Below, piece by piece: positions 29,088 through 37,567 of a stretch of DNA of 64,000 nucleotides (within the stretch, counting starts at the first letter, position 1; every line of letters starts with the position of its first letter). Under the pieces are notes generated by a model that saw only the letters and a program-made list of their open reading frames with translations, ran no database searches and was not told where the DNA came from. The stretch comes from Hyphomicrobiales bacterium (GTDB taxonomy: Bacteria > Pseudomonadota > Alphaproteobacteria > Rhizobiales > Rhizobiaceae). A program made the translations under genes and the position numbers. The stretch spans positions 769,707-833,706 of the forward strand of contig NVSG01000001.1 in assembly GCA_002401155.1 (NCBI GenBank), read 5' to 3'.

Positions 29088-29441
29088 ATGAAATATTTAA
29101 ACATTCTATTCTGCGTCATGATGATCCTGTTTATCGGTGTCCAGTATAATGATCCTGACGGCCCCATGTGGGCAGCAATCTACGCAGTTCCGGCAATCTG
29201 GGCAGGGCTTGCAGCCTTTCGTCTAAAACAGGTCCAAACCAGTAGAGCCCGCGCTCTGTTAGGCGTGTCGGTCTTCGGCGCCCTTGCCCTTACAGTTTAT
29301 TATTGGCCCACAACTCCGAATTTCTGGGTCAAGGAAATCTACTGGGAAACCGAGACCGCCCGCGAAGGCATGGGGATGATGATCGCCACCTTTGTTCTGC
29401 TGGTTGCCGCTGCTACAATTTGGTCTGCAAGACGCAAATAG
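29088..29441 (+). CDS. TMEM220 family membrane protein
   Basis: A 117-residue protein with four hydrophobic segments and the family hallmark VQYNDPDGPMWAAIY after the first helix. The ATG at 29088 puts MKYLNILFCVMMILF directly at the membrane and is preferred to the longer frame from 29013. No function is established for this family. It lies inside the region that splits the ebo cluster and converges with the cytochrome c gene. Confidence 0.8.
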   Translation: MKYLNILFCVMMILFIGVQYNDPDGPMWAAIYAVPAIWAGLAAFRLKQVQTSRARALLGVSVFGALALTVYYWPTTPNFWVKEIYWETETAREGMGMMIATFVLLVAAATIWSARRK

Positions 29442-29508
29442 CATCGTTGTTTTGCCGAAGAAAACGGGGTGCTCTCATATGGCGAGGCACACCCATTTCC
29501 TTCTCAAG

Positions 29509-29862
29509 TCAGGGTGAAAATTTCTTGCTTTTAACGTAGGCAACCACTGCCATCAACTCGTCTTTTTCATAGACTTCTTCCCACGCAGGCATTTTCTTAA
29601 AACCTTTGCTAACGCGCTTATAAACAAAAGCAGGCGTATAGCGTCTGGGTTTCAGTTTAGGTGCTTTGCCCGGATATGCTTTATATCCGTGACAATGGGT
29701 GCACTGCTCAAACCACAGTTCCTTGCCTTGCTCAAAAATTTTCGGATCATTCAAATACGCTTCGGTAAACTCCACCGGCGCTTCATCGGCTAAAGCAGCT
29801 GGAAGTCCAAATCCGGCTGTGACCAGAAGGGCGCTCACCCCAAGGATACTAACAATTTTCAC
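29509..29862 (-). CDS. Exported c-type cytochrome
   Basis: A 117-residue protein with an N-terminal signal peptide (cleavage near ALA-D, residue 25) and one haem-binding CTHCH site at about residue 54. A methionine in the C-terminal FKKMPAW may be the distal haem ligand. The start is a GTG at 29862. It lies downstream of the PQQ sugar dehydrogenase on the same strand and is a good candidate for its periplasmic electron acceptor, although a terminator separates the two genes. Confidence 0.85.
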   Translation of the reverse strand: MKIVSILGVSALLVTAGFGLPAALADEAPVEFTEAYLNDPKIFEQGKELWFEQCTHCHGYKAYPGKAPKLKPRRYTPAFVYKRVSKGFKKMPAWEEVYEKDELMAVVAYVKSKKFSP

Positions 29863-29993
29863 GAAGTTTTACTCCACTATATGTGCCATTTAACAGACAC
29901 GTTATCATCTCAGCATCGCCCCATCAGAACAAATGACATTATCGACATCTGGTTTGGGTAATTGCTAAATTGAGAATTCACATTTTTAAAAAG

Positions 29994-30030
29994 AAAAAGG
30001 GCGCTGTTGGTTTTCAAACAAACAGCGCCC
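29994..30030 (-). terminator. Rho-independent terminator of the PQQ dehydrogenase gene
   Basis: GGGCGCTGTT (29999-30008) and AACAGCGCCC (30021-30030) form a perfect 10-bp G+C-rich stem. On the minus strand it is followed by five T (A run at 29994-29998). It lies 16 bp after the dehydrogenase stop. Confidence 0.9.
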
Positions 30031-30045
30031 TCAATTATTTATCGA

Positions 30046-31353
30046 CTAGTTAGCTGGAACAATCTTGTAGATTGTATCAAGCGAACCATTCGGGCCAGTT
30101 GTAACTGAAGTCAAAGCATAGACCTCACCGGCAGCATCCTGTGCGAATGCAAGGATGTATGGTTTTTTGCCATCCATGCCAACAACGGTAGCAACTTCCA
30201 TGGACCATTTTCCATCAGCACCTTCAGTACCGAAGAAGATTTGACCGTCCATTTCAGCGAAGCTTTTGCTCCAGTCGCCGAAGATGTATTTGCCATCCCA
30301 AGCAGCTGTGCCGCCACGATATACATAACCACCGGTAACCGAAATGCCCAAGCAGCCATTCGGTTTAGCAGTACAGTTATTGTAGGTCATGATTGGGTCA
30401 ACCAGGCCTTCTGAATCGCATGATGCCGGATGATTGTCTGGCGCTGCATAATCGAAGCAATGCGTAGACTCTTTTCTGCGCCAACCGTAGTTTGCACCAG
30501 CTTTGATGATATCAATTTCTTCATAGCTGTTCTGTTGCACGTCACCACAGAATAGACGACCATCTTTCATGTCGAATGAGCAGCGCCAAGGATTACGAAG
30601 ACCGTAAGCGTAAATCTCTTTACGAGCATCATCATTTCCAACGAATGGATTGTCAGCAGGAATTGCGTAATTGTTGCCGTCCATTGATTTGTTAACGTCG
30701 AGACGCAGGATTTTACCGTGTAGTACGGACAAATCTTGACCATTGCCGTCAGTCACATTGTGGCCGATGCCCCAGTCATTAGCGTAACCGCCATCACCAA
30801 CTGACATATAGAGATAGCCGTCTGGGCCAAATCCGAGCCAATGACCATTATGGTTGAACTGTGGCCAGTTGATCCGGGAGATAATACGGCCTGAATTCGG
30901 ATCGGCAACATTTTCATCGTCAGCAGACACTGTATATTCTGCAACAACGTTGGAGTGATCCCACCAGAACAAAACACCTAGATCGCCCTGAGGGTCACGA
31001 CGTGTTGAGTAGGCAACATAGAATTTGCCATTGGTTTTGAAATCAGGATGGAAAGCAAGGCCAAGCAGACCGCGCTCGTCAAAATCATGGAACTGGTCCA
31101 CAATCAAGTTCCGGATGTCTAAAAACGGTGTTGGCTGCAATTCACCAGCAGCATTGATGATTCTGACTTTACCGAATTGTTCAATAACAAATTTACGGTC
31201 ATCACCATTAGGTTGAACCATTGCCAAAGGCGCATTCACGCCAGTCACAAGAGGTTCAAGTTTGATTTTTATTTCTGCATTTGAAGCCGCGGCACCAGCC
31301 ACGATCAATCCAGTCGTCAAAGCAACGCTGGACAATAAATTCAATAAACGCAT
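30046..31353 (-). CDS. PQQ-dependent sugar (glucose/sorbosone) dehydrogenase family protein
   Basis: A 435-residue exported beta-propeller protein. A signal peptide occupies about residues 1-27. Family landmarks in order are ERGLLGLAFHPDF, NHNGHWLGFGPDGYLYMSVGDGG, AYGLRNPWRCSFD, and YGWRRKE, with CDSEG and GYVYRG in the last blades. Such enzymes oxidise sugars or related alcohols in the periplasm with PQQ; no PQQ biosynthesis gene is visible here, and some family members lack activity. It is flanked by its own terminator and a 369-bp upstream gap, so it is probably monocistronic. Confidence 0.85.
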   Translation of the reverse strand: MRLLNLLSSVALTTGLIVAGAAASNAEIKIKLEPLVTGVNAPLAMVQPNGDDRKFVIEQFGKVRIINAAGELQPTPFLDIRNLIVDQFHDFDERGLLGLAFHPDFKTNGKFYVAYSTRRDPQGDLGVLFWWDHSNVVAEYTVSADDENVADPNSGRIISRINWPQFNHNGHWLGFGPDGYLYMSVGDGGYANDWGIGHNVTDGNGQDLSVLHGKILRLDVNKSMDGNNYAIPADNPFVGNDDARKEIYAYGLRNPWRCSFDMKDGRLFCGDVQQNSYEEIDIIKAGANYGWRRKESTHCFDYAAPDNHPASCDSEGLVDPIMTYNNCTAKPNGCLGISVTGGYVYRGGTAAWDGKYIFGDWSKSFAEMDGQIFFGTEGADGKWSMEVATVVGMDGKKPYILAFAQDAAGEVYALTSVTTGPNGSLDTIYKIVPAN

Positions 31354-31722
31354 GATTCAGGTCCTCCACCTTTACATTAAAAAAACACTACCAAACACGG
31401 AGGCAACTCGAACCCCTCGCAAAGACAGCAATATGGTCTGCTAAAATTTGTATTATCAGCCTAAGCGCACAAAGCTACTCACTACCAATCCGGCTTCCAA
31501 TCCAAAATTCCTCTTAGAATGCCGTCCACAAAATGTAGCACTTTCCTTGTAGCAAATAATCAGATGGACTCCAATTTGTTTTTGAAAACAAGTTGGAATA
31601 TAGCAACGGATTTTCCGAATGGGCGGTATGGATTTTCAATAGTTAAATCATACACTTTGCACGAAATAGGTATATATTGAATATCAGCAATTATAGCCAC
31701 ACGCTCAAGATATTTTATAGAT
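31354..31722. other. Intergenic region upstream of the PQQ dehydrogenase
   Basis: This 369-bp A+T-rich gap lies between the PQQ dehydrogenase start (ribosome site GGAGGACC just upstream) and the end of the GntR gene. It should contain the dehydrogenase promoter. I see no coding frame, RNA or repeat that I can support. Confidence 0.4.
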
Positions 31723-32424
31723 TTAGCTTCTATCAAAAATACGTCGGCGGGAGTTACAAAGATGTTTATACATTGACTTCCGCGCCAGTTCCCCGTCCCC
31801 GTTGATGATAGCTTGAACCAATATCTGATGCTCACCAAGGGTCAAACGCATATGCTGCCGTCGCATATCATCCGGCAGGGTTTTTATAATATTCATGGCA
31901 AATAAAATATGCGGCTGAAGCGAGCGCATGATGTGTATGAAATACTTATTGCCCGAAATTTCTGCTAACCGAAGATGGAATTCAGCATCCTCTGCGGACT
32001 GCTTGGCAGCCACGCCCTCAAGCCCCGCCAAAGTCACAGTGTGATTATTGAGAAAATCGATATCTTCTTTTGTACGTTGCTGCGAGGCAATTTCAGCAAT
32101 GCCCGGTTCCAGTGCAATCCTGCATTCATAACATTTTTCCAAATCAGCCAGACTTTCATCCGGCGTGAAGGGAACCGTCGGCCCGTTTATATTCTCAGTG
32201 ACGATAGTGCCCGAACCCTGACGCGAAACGATGAAGCCTTCGTCCTTCAATTGGGCCAGCGCTGACCTGACCGTCGTTCTGGGAATGCCATATTCACTGA
32301 CCAGATGAGTTTCAGTTGGCAGAGAACTCAGCGGCGGAAAATCTCCCGCAAGAATACCGTTCAACAAATCATGGTACAACTGGTCCGAGATCTTCTCTCG
32401 GCGAAATACTACATTGCTGGGCAT
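31723..32424 (-). CDS. GntR family transcriptional regulator, FCD type
   Basis: A 233-residue regulator with an N-terminal GntR winged helix (SEYGIPRTTVRSALAQLKDEGFI in the recognition-helix region) and a helical FCD domain (LRLAEISGNKYF, RLTLGEHQILVQAI). It differs clearly from the GntR at 1891. It points toward the PQQ dehydrogenase and away from the eboB end, so it may control the former; no operator is obvious. Confidence 0.85.
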   Translation of the reverse strand: MPSNVVFRREKISDQLYHDLLNGILAGDFPPLSSLPTETHLVSEYGIPRTTVRSALAQLKDEGFIVSRQGSGTIVTENINGPTVPFTPDESLADLEKCYECRIALEPGIAEIASQQRTKEDIDFLNNHTVTLAGLEGVAAKQSAEDAEFHLRLAEISGNKYFIHIMRSLQPHILFAMNIIKTLPDDMRRQHMRLTLGEHQILVQAIINGDGELARKSMYKHLCNSRRRIFDRS

Positions 32425-32649
32425 GCTTGAATGGTTCCTCCAACTCGCGGCATATGCAATCGTTGCAAAATTTTCTTCACATGTATAATGAAAATTAGAT
32501 TATATCGTGGAACAAGTGTTTGTCCTGATTATGATGGCTGATTGAAGAAACGCCCCTGCCCGCCAGTCCGGCACAAACAGTTTCTCAAGACATGCGTAAA
32601 AAAGGCCTAATAAACCCAGTCTCACCGCCGACAATATCCATCCCGAAAA

Positions 32650-33588
32650 CTATTCGATAATCAGATTATCAAGGGAATGCTTGGCTTTATTATCGCCAAT
32701 TTTATCGCCAACCACCGGCTCACGCTGCCCGCGCAGGATTGAATTGCCTTCATAAACAGTACGCTGGTCAATCGACGGCGGATTAAGCCAGTCTTCTTCT
32801 TTCATCTGACCGCTCTGGCCATAGGCATCCAGCGCGTTTTGATAACAAACAAGACGGATGGTTTCTTCATCAACCCCCTGCTGAGCAGCCAGTGCCGCAG
32901 TTTTGGCAACACCCAGCGGCTCAGAGATACCCCAATCACAGGCAGAATCAATAATAATACGTTCAGGACCATATTCTTTCAGCAGTTCAACCATCCGTGC
33001 CGAACCCATTTTGGTGCTCGGATAGATCGAAAATGCGGCCCAATAACCGCGATCAAGAACTTCGCGCACAGTCTCTTCATTGTTGTGATCAATCACCACT
33101 TTGGTGGGATCAACGCCGTGTTCCTTGCACACATCCATCGAACGGCTGGTGCCTTTTTTCTTGTCACGGTGGGGCGTGTGAACCATCACGGGAAGATCAA
33201 CTTCCTTGGAAAGTTCAAGCTGCAACCGGAAATACTTATCTTCCAGCTCGGTTTGATCATCATAGCCAATCTCGCCAATGGCAACGACGCCCTCTTTCAG
33301 CGCGAAACGCGGCAGAATTTCCATCACCGCTTCGGCCAATTCTTCATTATTGGCTTCTTTGGAGTTCAAACCGATGGTGCAATAATGGCGAATGCCAAAC
33401 TGCCCGGCACGAAAGCGCTCAAAGCCGACAATCGAAGACAGATAATCAATATAGGTCGCCACATGGGTACGGGGCTGCCCGAGCCAGAACGCAGGTTCAA
33501 TCACCGCAACCACGCCAGCAGCAGCCATCGCCTCATAATCATCGGTGGTCCGGGATATCATATGGGCATGGGAGTCAATAAACATCAT
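32650..33588 (-). CDS. eboB: TatD-family metal-dependent hydrolase, EboB-like
   Basis: A 312-residue amidohydrolase-fold protein. It begins MFIDSHAHM with the H-x-H metal pair, followed by GEIGYDDQTE (metal Glu), MVHTPHRDKKKG, IDHNNEETV and IDSACDWG (metal Asp) in TatD order. It starts within the eboA stop (ATGA overlap), and eboA is its expected ebo partner. The substrate is unknown. Confidence 0.85.
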   Translation of the reverse strand: MMFIDSHAHMISRTTDDYEAMAAAGVVAVIEPAFWLGQPRTHVATYIDYLSSIVGFERFRAGQFGIRHYCTIGLNSKEANNEELAEAVMEILPRFALKEGVVAIGEIGYDDQTELEDKYFRLQLELSKEVDLPVMVHTPHRDKKKGTSRSMDVCKEHGVDPTKVVIDHNNEETVREVLDRGYWAAFSIYPSTKMGSARMVELLKEYGPERIIIDSACDWGISEPLGVAKTAALAAQQGVDEETIRLVCYQNALDAYGQSGQMKEEDWLNPPSIDQRTVYEGNSILRGQREPVVGDKIGDNKAKHSLDNLIIE

Positions 33589-34514
33589 CGGGTCAGTTCC
33601 ACTTCGGTATTCATTTTTCGGGTAATCGCCAGCGAATTATCAAACATCTCGTCGGCAATCGCCGTCCATGTTAGCTCGCCGGATTGAATTGCTGCGCTAA
33701 ACTGGGATAGTTGCGCGGTAAGGCTGTCTTTTTTCGTCGATGCCGGCGCAGAAGCAAGCGCCAGCGCCACGCCTTTCTTCTCGGTCTCATTGCCCTCATC
33801 TACAACCTTTTGGAAATCGTCGAGATATTCGTCTTTGGCAAAAGGCCCGATACAGCGCCATAATTCCGGCGAGACAAACCTGTCCGCAGCCCACCGTTCA
33901 TGGGCATAATCGCGCAAAATTCGAGCCAACTCGGGATTAGCTCTTTCGTCCAGTCCCTGAATGGGTTCCAGCATCACTCCGATGAACAGGGATTTCAAAA
34001 CCATATTGTTCCACGGGTTCTCTTCAAACTGCTCCATAGGAAACGGATTGCGGTGAGAAATCGCCTCAAATTCAGCCTTGATATTGGTGCGCAAACCCAA
34101 TGCGGCCTGTTCAACCAGCGCCTCGGGCGAGGCATATATCGGCAGGCCGGAATAAAGCGCGATCAGCTCACCCAAATCGGCAGTGCGGTGAAGATCTTTG
34201 AATCGCTTTGCGAAGGATACACCATTATCCGTTGAAATATCAGTCAAAATCAAAATACGAGCCGCAGCATCAATGCTCCAACCGGTGGGGTTCCAACCAT
34301 CGCGCACAGCATTGGCTGCTGCCAGATCATCCGCGCTCAATTGCAAATCATCCTTACCCAATTTGCGCGGGATCATGCCAAAAGTAATATCAAAGGATTG
34401 CTTTTGAGGATCGGCTTCCAGCTTATCCAAGCGATCACAAAACCACTCGGCGCTAGCATCCGGAAGTTGCCGAAATATCCAGCTTTTCAATAGTTCAGAT
34501 GGCGTTTCGCTCAT
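33585..34514 (-). CDS. eboA: EboA domain-containing protein
   Basis: A 309-residue soluble, largely helical protein with the EboA pattern: WLCDRL-like start (EWFCDRLDKLEAD), FDITFGMIPRKLGKDDL, and WSIDAAARILIL. The function is unknown in every organism where the ebo cluster has been described. Context gives the name: it overlaps eboB and follows the isopentenyl-diphosphate isomerase gene by about 110 bp on the same strand. Confidence 0.8.
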   Translation of the reverse strand: MSETPSELLKSWIFRQLPDASAEWFCDRLDKLEADPQKQSFDITFGMIPRKLGKDDLQLSADDLAAANAVRDGWNPTGWSIDAAARILILTDISTDNGVSFAKRFKDLHRTADLGELIALYSGLPIYASPEALVEQAALGLRTNIKAEFEAISHRNPFPMEQFEENPWNNMVLKSLFIGVMLEPIQGLDERANPELARILRDYAHERWAADRFVSPELWRCIGPFAKDEYLDDFQKVVDEGNETEKKGVALALASAPASTKKDSLTAQLSQFSAAIQSGELTWTAIADEMFDNSLAITRKMNTEVELTR

Positions 34515-34623
34515 GGTTTAATCCAGAAATTGTTTCCCCTCAGACCCATCAAGCGTAATGATATTAGCTGTGCCTGACAAGACGGAACTATTCAAAGGGT
34601 TCCATCTGTCGCAAAATGCCAAA

Positions 34624-35658
34624 TTAAACGACTTCAACTTCGACGTCACTAAGTGCTGCAATATTTGCGCTTTCGGTCAGCACCATAGCGATGGTCAATT
34701 CTTCGATGATCGTTCGCAATTCTTCGACCGCTTCATCCGGCCCTTCCATCGCTGCAGCCAACATTTGCCGCCCGATACCAACCATATCCGCGCCTAACAC
34801 CAAGGCTTTGGCAACGTCCAGACCACTGCCAATGCCACCGGTTGCAATCATCGGCAGCCCCACATCTTTGACCTGCAACAGGCACGCAACGGTGGGCAGG
34901 CCCCAACGGGCAAAGGTTTTCGCCAGGCGCGCTTTGCGGGTATCTCCTATCTGTTCGGCCCGAACCCCCTCGATCTGAACAAAGCTCGTTCCTCCCGCCC
35001 CGCCAATATCCAGCGCCGCAGCACCAGCTTCTTTCAAACGCACAGCGGTTTTTTGATCGAGACCGCAGCCGGTCTCTTTAACAATCACAGGAACAGGACA
35101 ACGACGAATAAAATCAGCAAGCGCAGACAAAGCATTCGACAAAATGATGCCGCCCTCAGGCTGTGCAAGCTCCTGCAGCACATTGATATGTACCGCCATT
35201 GCATCAGCCTCAACCATATCAATCAGGTCAGAAATTGCCGCTGAACTCATCGGTTCACCGGCTAATTGCGAAATACCGATATTGCCACAGATAAACGCCT
35301 TGGGTGCATGACGACGCACCACGCTATAAGATGAAACCAGAGAAGTATCCTGCAAGGCCGCACGCTGGCTACCAACCCCCATCGCGATACCACATTCATT
35401 TGCAGCAATCGCCAAATTGGCATTGATACTCTCGGTATCCGCATGACCGCCGGTCATACCGGCAATCATAATCGGTGCTTTCAAACCATGGTCCAAAAAT
35501 TCAACAGCCAGATCGATATCACCGGCATCAAGCATTGGCAGTGCCACGGGCGAAAGGCGTATCCCCTCCCAACCCGGATTAACGAGCGCTGCATCCCGGC
35601 TCTCCATGGCAAGCTTGATATGATCAAGTTTACGACTGCGAATGGATGGCGTGTTCAT
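34624..35658 (-). CDS. fni: Type 2 isopentenyl-diphosphate delta-isomerase
   Basis: A 344-residue FMN-dependent enzyme that interconverts isopentenyl and dimethylallyl diphosphate. Family landmarks are RKLDHIKLAMESRDA, IAGMTGGHADTESIN, AMGVGSQRAALQD, VIVKETGCGLDQ and the FMN phosphate site MIATGGIGSGLDVAKAL. The first ATG is at 35658; a TTG at 35673 is less likely. It leads the run fni-eboA-eboB, which hints that it supplies prenyl diphosphate for the UbiA-type EboC encoded 8 kb away; this is inferred. Confidence 0.9.
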   Translation of the reverse strand: MNTPSIRSRKLDHIKLAMESRDAALVNPGWEGIRLSPVALPMLDAGDIDLAVEFLDHGLKAPIMIAGMTGGHADTESINANLAIAANECGIAMGVGSQRAALQDTSLVSSYSVVRRHAPKAFICGNIGISQLAGEPMSSAAISDLIDMVEADAMAVHINVLQELAQPEGGIILSNALSALADFIRRCPVPVIVKETGCGLDQKTAVRLKEAGAAALDIGGAGGTSFVQIEGVRAEQIGDTRKARLAKTFARWGLPTVACLLQVKDVGLPMIATGGIGSGLDVAKALVLGADMVGIGRQMLAAAMEGPDEAVEELRTIIEELTIAMVLTESANIAALSDVEVEVV

Positions 35659-35749
35659 CGTTGAAATACCCAAAAGACAAAGTGTCAGCCATCCCTATAC
35701 CACCATCTGAACGCAACTGTGAACCAGCATTGATAATCGGTTCAGCAAA

Positions 35750-36060
35750 TCAGGAGATTTGGCTAGCAACCAAAACCTCGGCAGCGGCCTTCGCCTCCCC
35801 CGCCGGATCACGGGTATGACCAAAATGCGCAATGACAATCGCGCCCTCTTTCAAAATCATCAATTGTTGCACCAACGCTTCAGGATCACGCTCCGGCCCC
35901 CGTGGCCAGGTCGCGCGCATAAGCAAATAACAGCCGCTTATGCTCGGTGGATTGCACATGAATGGGATGCTCCAAGCCGGGGCCTTGATGAACATACAGC
36001 TACGATAGGAACTCCTTCGCAAACCATTCTTCGCCAAGTCAGGTAGTGCGCATGGGCCTT
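35750..36060 (-). pseudogene. Decayed coding remnant, family not recognised
   Basis: On the minus strand two frames take turns looking like protein. One reads GEEWFAKEFLS, then a stop, then VHQGPGLEHPIHVQSTEHKRL and AYARDL before another stop. The neighbouring frame carries on with WPRGPERDPEALVQQLMILKEG and HFGHTRDPAGEAKAAAEVL to a stop near 35750. This is what a gene with at least one nonsense and one frameshift change looks like. I could not name the family. There is no intact gene between the isomerase and the GST (35659-36235). Confidence 0.45.
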
Positions 36061-36235
36061 CAAGCTATCTGAAAAAAGCCACCGTCGTCCCCGACATTAC
36101 CGACAGGTTCTATACATGGGAAAATCACTTCATCCCGCGAAGTTTCCCGGTAAAGTTATTCGGCTTCCTGTTGAAAAATGCTATGCACAAAAGCAGCAGC
36201 ACCGAACTCTTGCATGCCAAACAAGGAACATGAAC

Positions 36236-36949
36236 ATGAGCAATATAAAATTCTATTCTGCATGGTATTGCCCCTTTGCGCAGCGAGCTTGGATGGGCTT
36301 AGTCCACAAAAACATCGACCACGATTATATCGAAATCGACCCATATGAAAAAACGCCTGAGTGGATGGAAATTTCACGAGGAACCGGTCAGGTCCCCGTC
36401 ATCATTGACGAGAATCAGAACATAACAGTTCCCGATTCAATTCGAGTGCTGGAATATCTCGATGTACAATTCCCAAACGAAACATCGATTTATCCAGCAA
36501 CGAATGGCGCTGAGGCAAATGCTAAATTCTGGATCGATTTTCAGGGGAGCAAAATCATCCCCTATCTCTATCGTCTCTTGAAAGCCGAGGCGGGCAGCGA
36601 AGCAGCAGAAAACGCTCGATTCAGCCTTGAGCAGGGCCTGAAAACCTTCACGTCAAATATGGATAAGGATGACCCCTATTTCTTTGGCAAAGATCCGGGC
36701 GCGGTCGATATCGCACTTGCACCCTTTGCCCAGCGCATCGAAATTCTGCTACCTCACTATAAGGGATACACCCTTCCCGATATCGGGCCAATATGGAAGC
36801 GCTACCACCAATGGTGGAATGCCATGAGCGCATTCAAACCGCTACAGGAGACATCCACTGCTCTACCCGACTATGTGGAACGACTGGTAGAATTCTACCT
36901 CCCCTATTCCACAGGGGGCGGACAAGCCGACGTCACGGAAATCAAATAA
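36236..36949 (+). CDS. Glutathione S-transferase family protein
   Basis: A 237-residue GST. The N-terminal thioredoxin-like domain shows SAWYCPFAQRAWMGL (omega/beta-like active-site cysteine at about residue 10), GTGQVPVIID with the cis-proline, and PDSIRVLEYL with the Asp-Ser that holds glutathione. A helical C-terminal domain follows. The ATG at 36236 lies 7 nt after AAGGAA; earlier in-frame starts are too close to, or far from, that site. It is a cytosolic detoxification or reductase candidate. It converges with the MarR gene. Confidence 0.88.
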   Translation: MSNIKFYSAWYCPFAQRAWMGLVHKNIDHDYIEIDPYEKTPEWMEISRGTGQVPVIIDENQNITVPDSIRVLEYLDVQFPNETSIYPATNGAEANAKFWIDFQGSKIIPYLYRLLKAEAGSEAAENARFSLEQGLKTFTSNMDKDDPYFFGKDPGAVDIALAPFAQRIEILLPHYKGYTLPDIGPIWKRYHQWWNAMSAFKPLQETSTALPDYVERLVEFYLPYSTGGGQADVTEIK

Positions 36950-36961
36950 TTGGCCTCGTCA

Positions 36962-36989
36962 ATATGCCGGGAGAACCTTCCCGGCATAT
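36962..36989. terminator. Shared hairpin between convergent GST and MarR genes
   Basis: ATATGCCGGGA (36962-36972) and TCCCGGCATAT (36979-36989) form a perfect 11-bp stem with a 6-nt loop in the 46-bp gap between two convergent genes. There is no long T run on either side, so it may act as a bidirectional roadblock or 3'-end stabiliser more than a classical terminator. Confidence 0.6.
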
Positions 36990-36995
36990 GGCCAG

Positions 36996-37484
36996 TCAGT
37001 CTTCTTCAAAACTCCGCATAAATTTGGCCAGCAGATCGTTAAGCTTCAAAGCTTCTTCCTTCGACAGACCGGAAACCAGCTTCTTCTGAGTCGCCACATG
37101 CGCGGTCACTGTCCCGTCCACAATCCCAAACCCTTTATCCGTCAGCGAAATAAAAACGCTCCGACGGTCCTCTGGATTATGAATCCGCTCCACCAAACCA
37201 GCTTTTACCAACTGGTCAATCCGGTTGGTCATCGTGCCGGAAGTCACCATCATGGCGGCCAGCAAGCCATTTGGTGAAAGCCTGTAAGGCGCACCAGAAC
37301 GGCGCAAAGTCGCCAAAACATCAAAGCTTGCATAGTTCAAACCATGCTCCGCAAATGTCTTTTCCATCCCTTGCGACAAGTGATGTGAAATCCGCGTAAA
37401 GCGACCAATCAGCCCCATAGGAATTACATCCAGATCGGGTCGTTCCCGATTCCATTGAGCAGTAATTTTATCCACATCATCCAT
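36996..37484 (-). CDS. MarR family transcriptional regulator
   Basis: A 162-residue winged-helix repressor with the MarR pattern LLAAMMVTSGTMTNRIDQL (recognition helix) and VERIHNPEDRRSVFISLTDKG (wing). The ATG at 37484 is used; the longer frame to 37613 would run through the operators and into the divergent gene. It is divergent from an EamA transporter, and the 83-bp gap holds two near-identical palindromes, so it very likely represses both genes. Confidence 0.88.
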   Translation of the reverse strand: MDDVDKITAQWNRERPDLDVIPMGLIGRFTRISHHLSQGMEKTFAEHGLNYASFDVLATLRRSGAPYRLSPNGLLAAMMVTSGTMTNRIDQLVKAGLVERIHNPEDRRSVFISLTDKGFGIVDGTVTAHVATQKKLVSGLSKEEALKLNDLLAKFMRSFEED

Positions 37485-37505
37485 TTTTTCATTCTTATCA
37501 AAATA

Positions 37506-37523
37506 TATCTTGACGTCAAGATA
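37506..37523. promoter_or_regulatory. MarR operator 1 (perfect 18-bp palindrome)
   Basis: TATCTTGACGTCAAGATA reads the same on both strands. It contains a TTGACG that could serve as a -35 box in either direction, so a bound MarR dimer would block both promoters. The arms TATCTTG/CAAGATA are identical to operator 2. Confidence 0.8.
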
Positions 37524-37531
37524 ACTGTCTT

Positions 37532-37549
37532 TATCTTGATACCAAGATA
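37532..37549. promoter_or_regulatory. MarR operator 2 (18-bp inverted repeat)
   Basis: TATCTTGATACCAAGATA has the same 7-bp arms and 4-bp spacer length as operator 1, with centres 26 bp apart. It begins where a -10 box for the EamA promoter would be expected (TATCTT at 37532-37537, 16 bp after TTGACG) and lies 19 bp before the start codon. Confidence 0.8.
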
Positions 37550-37567
37550 CATTTTGGATAACAAAAT

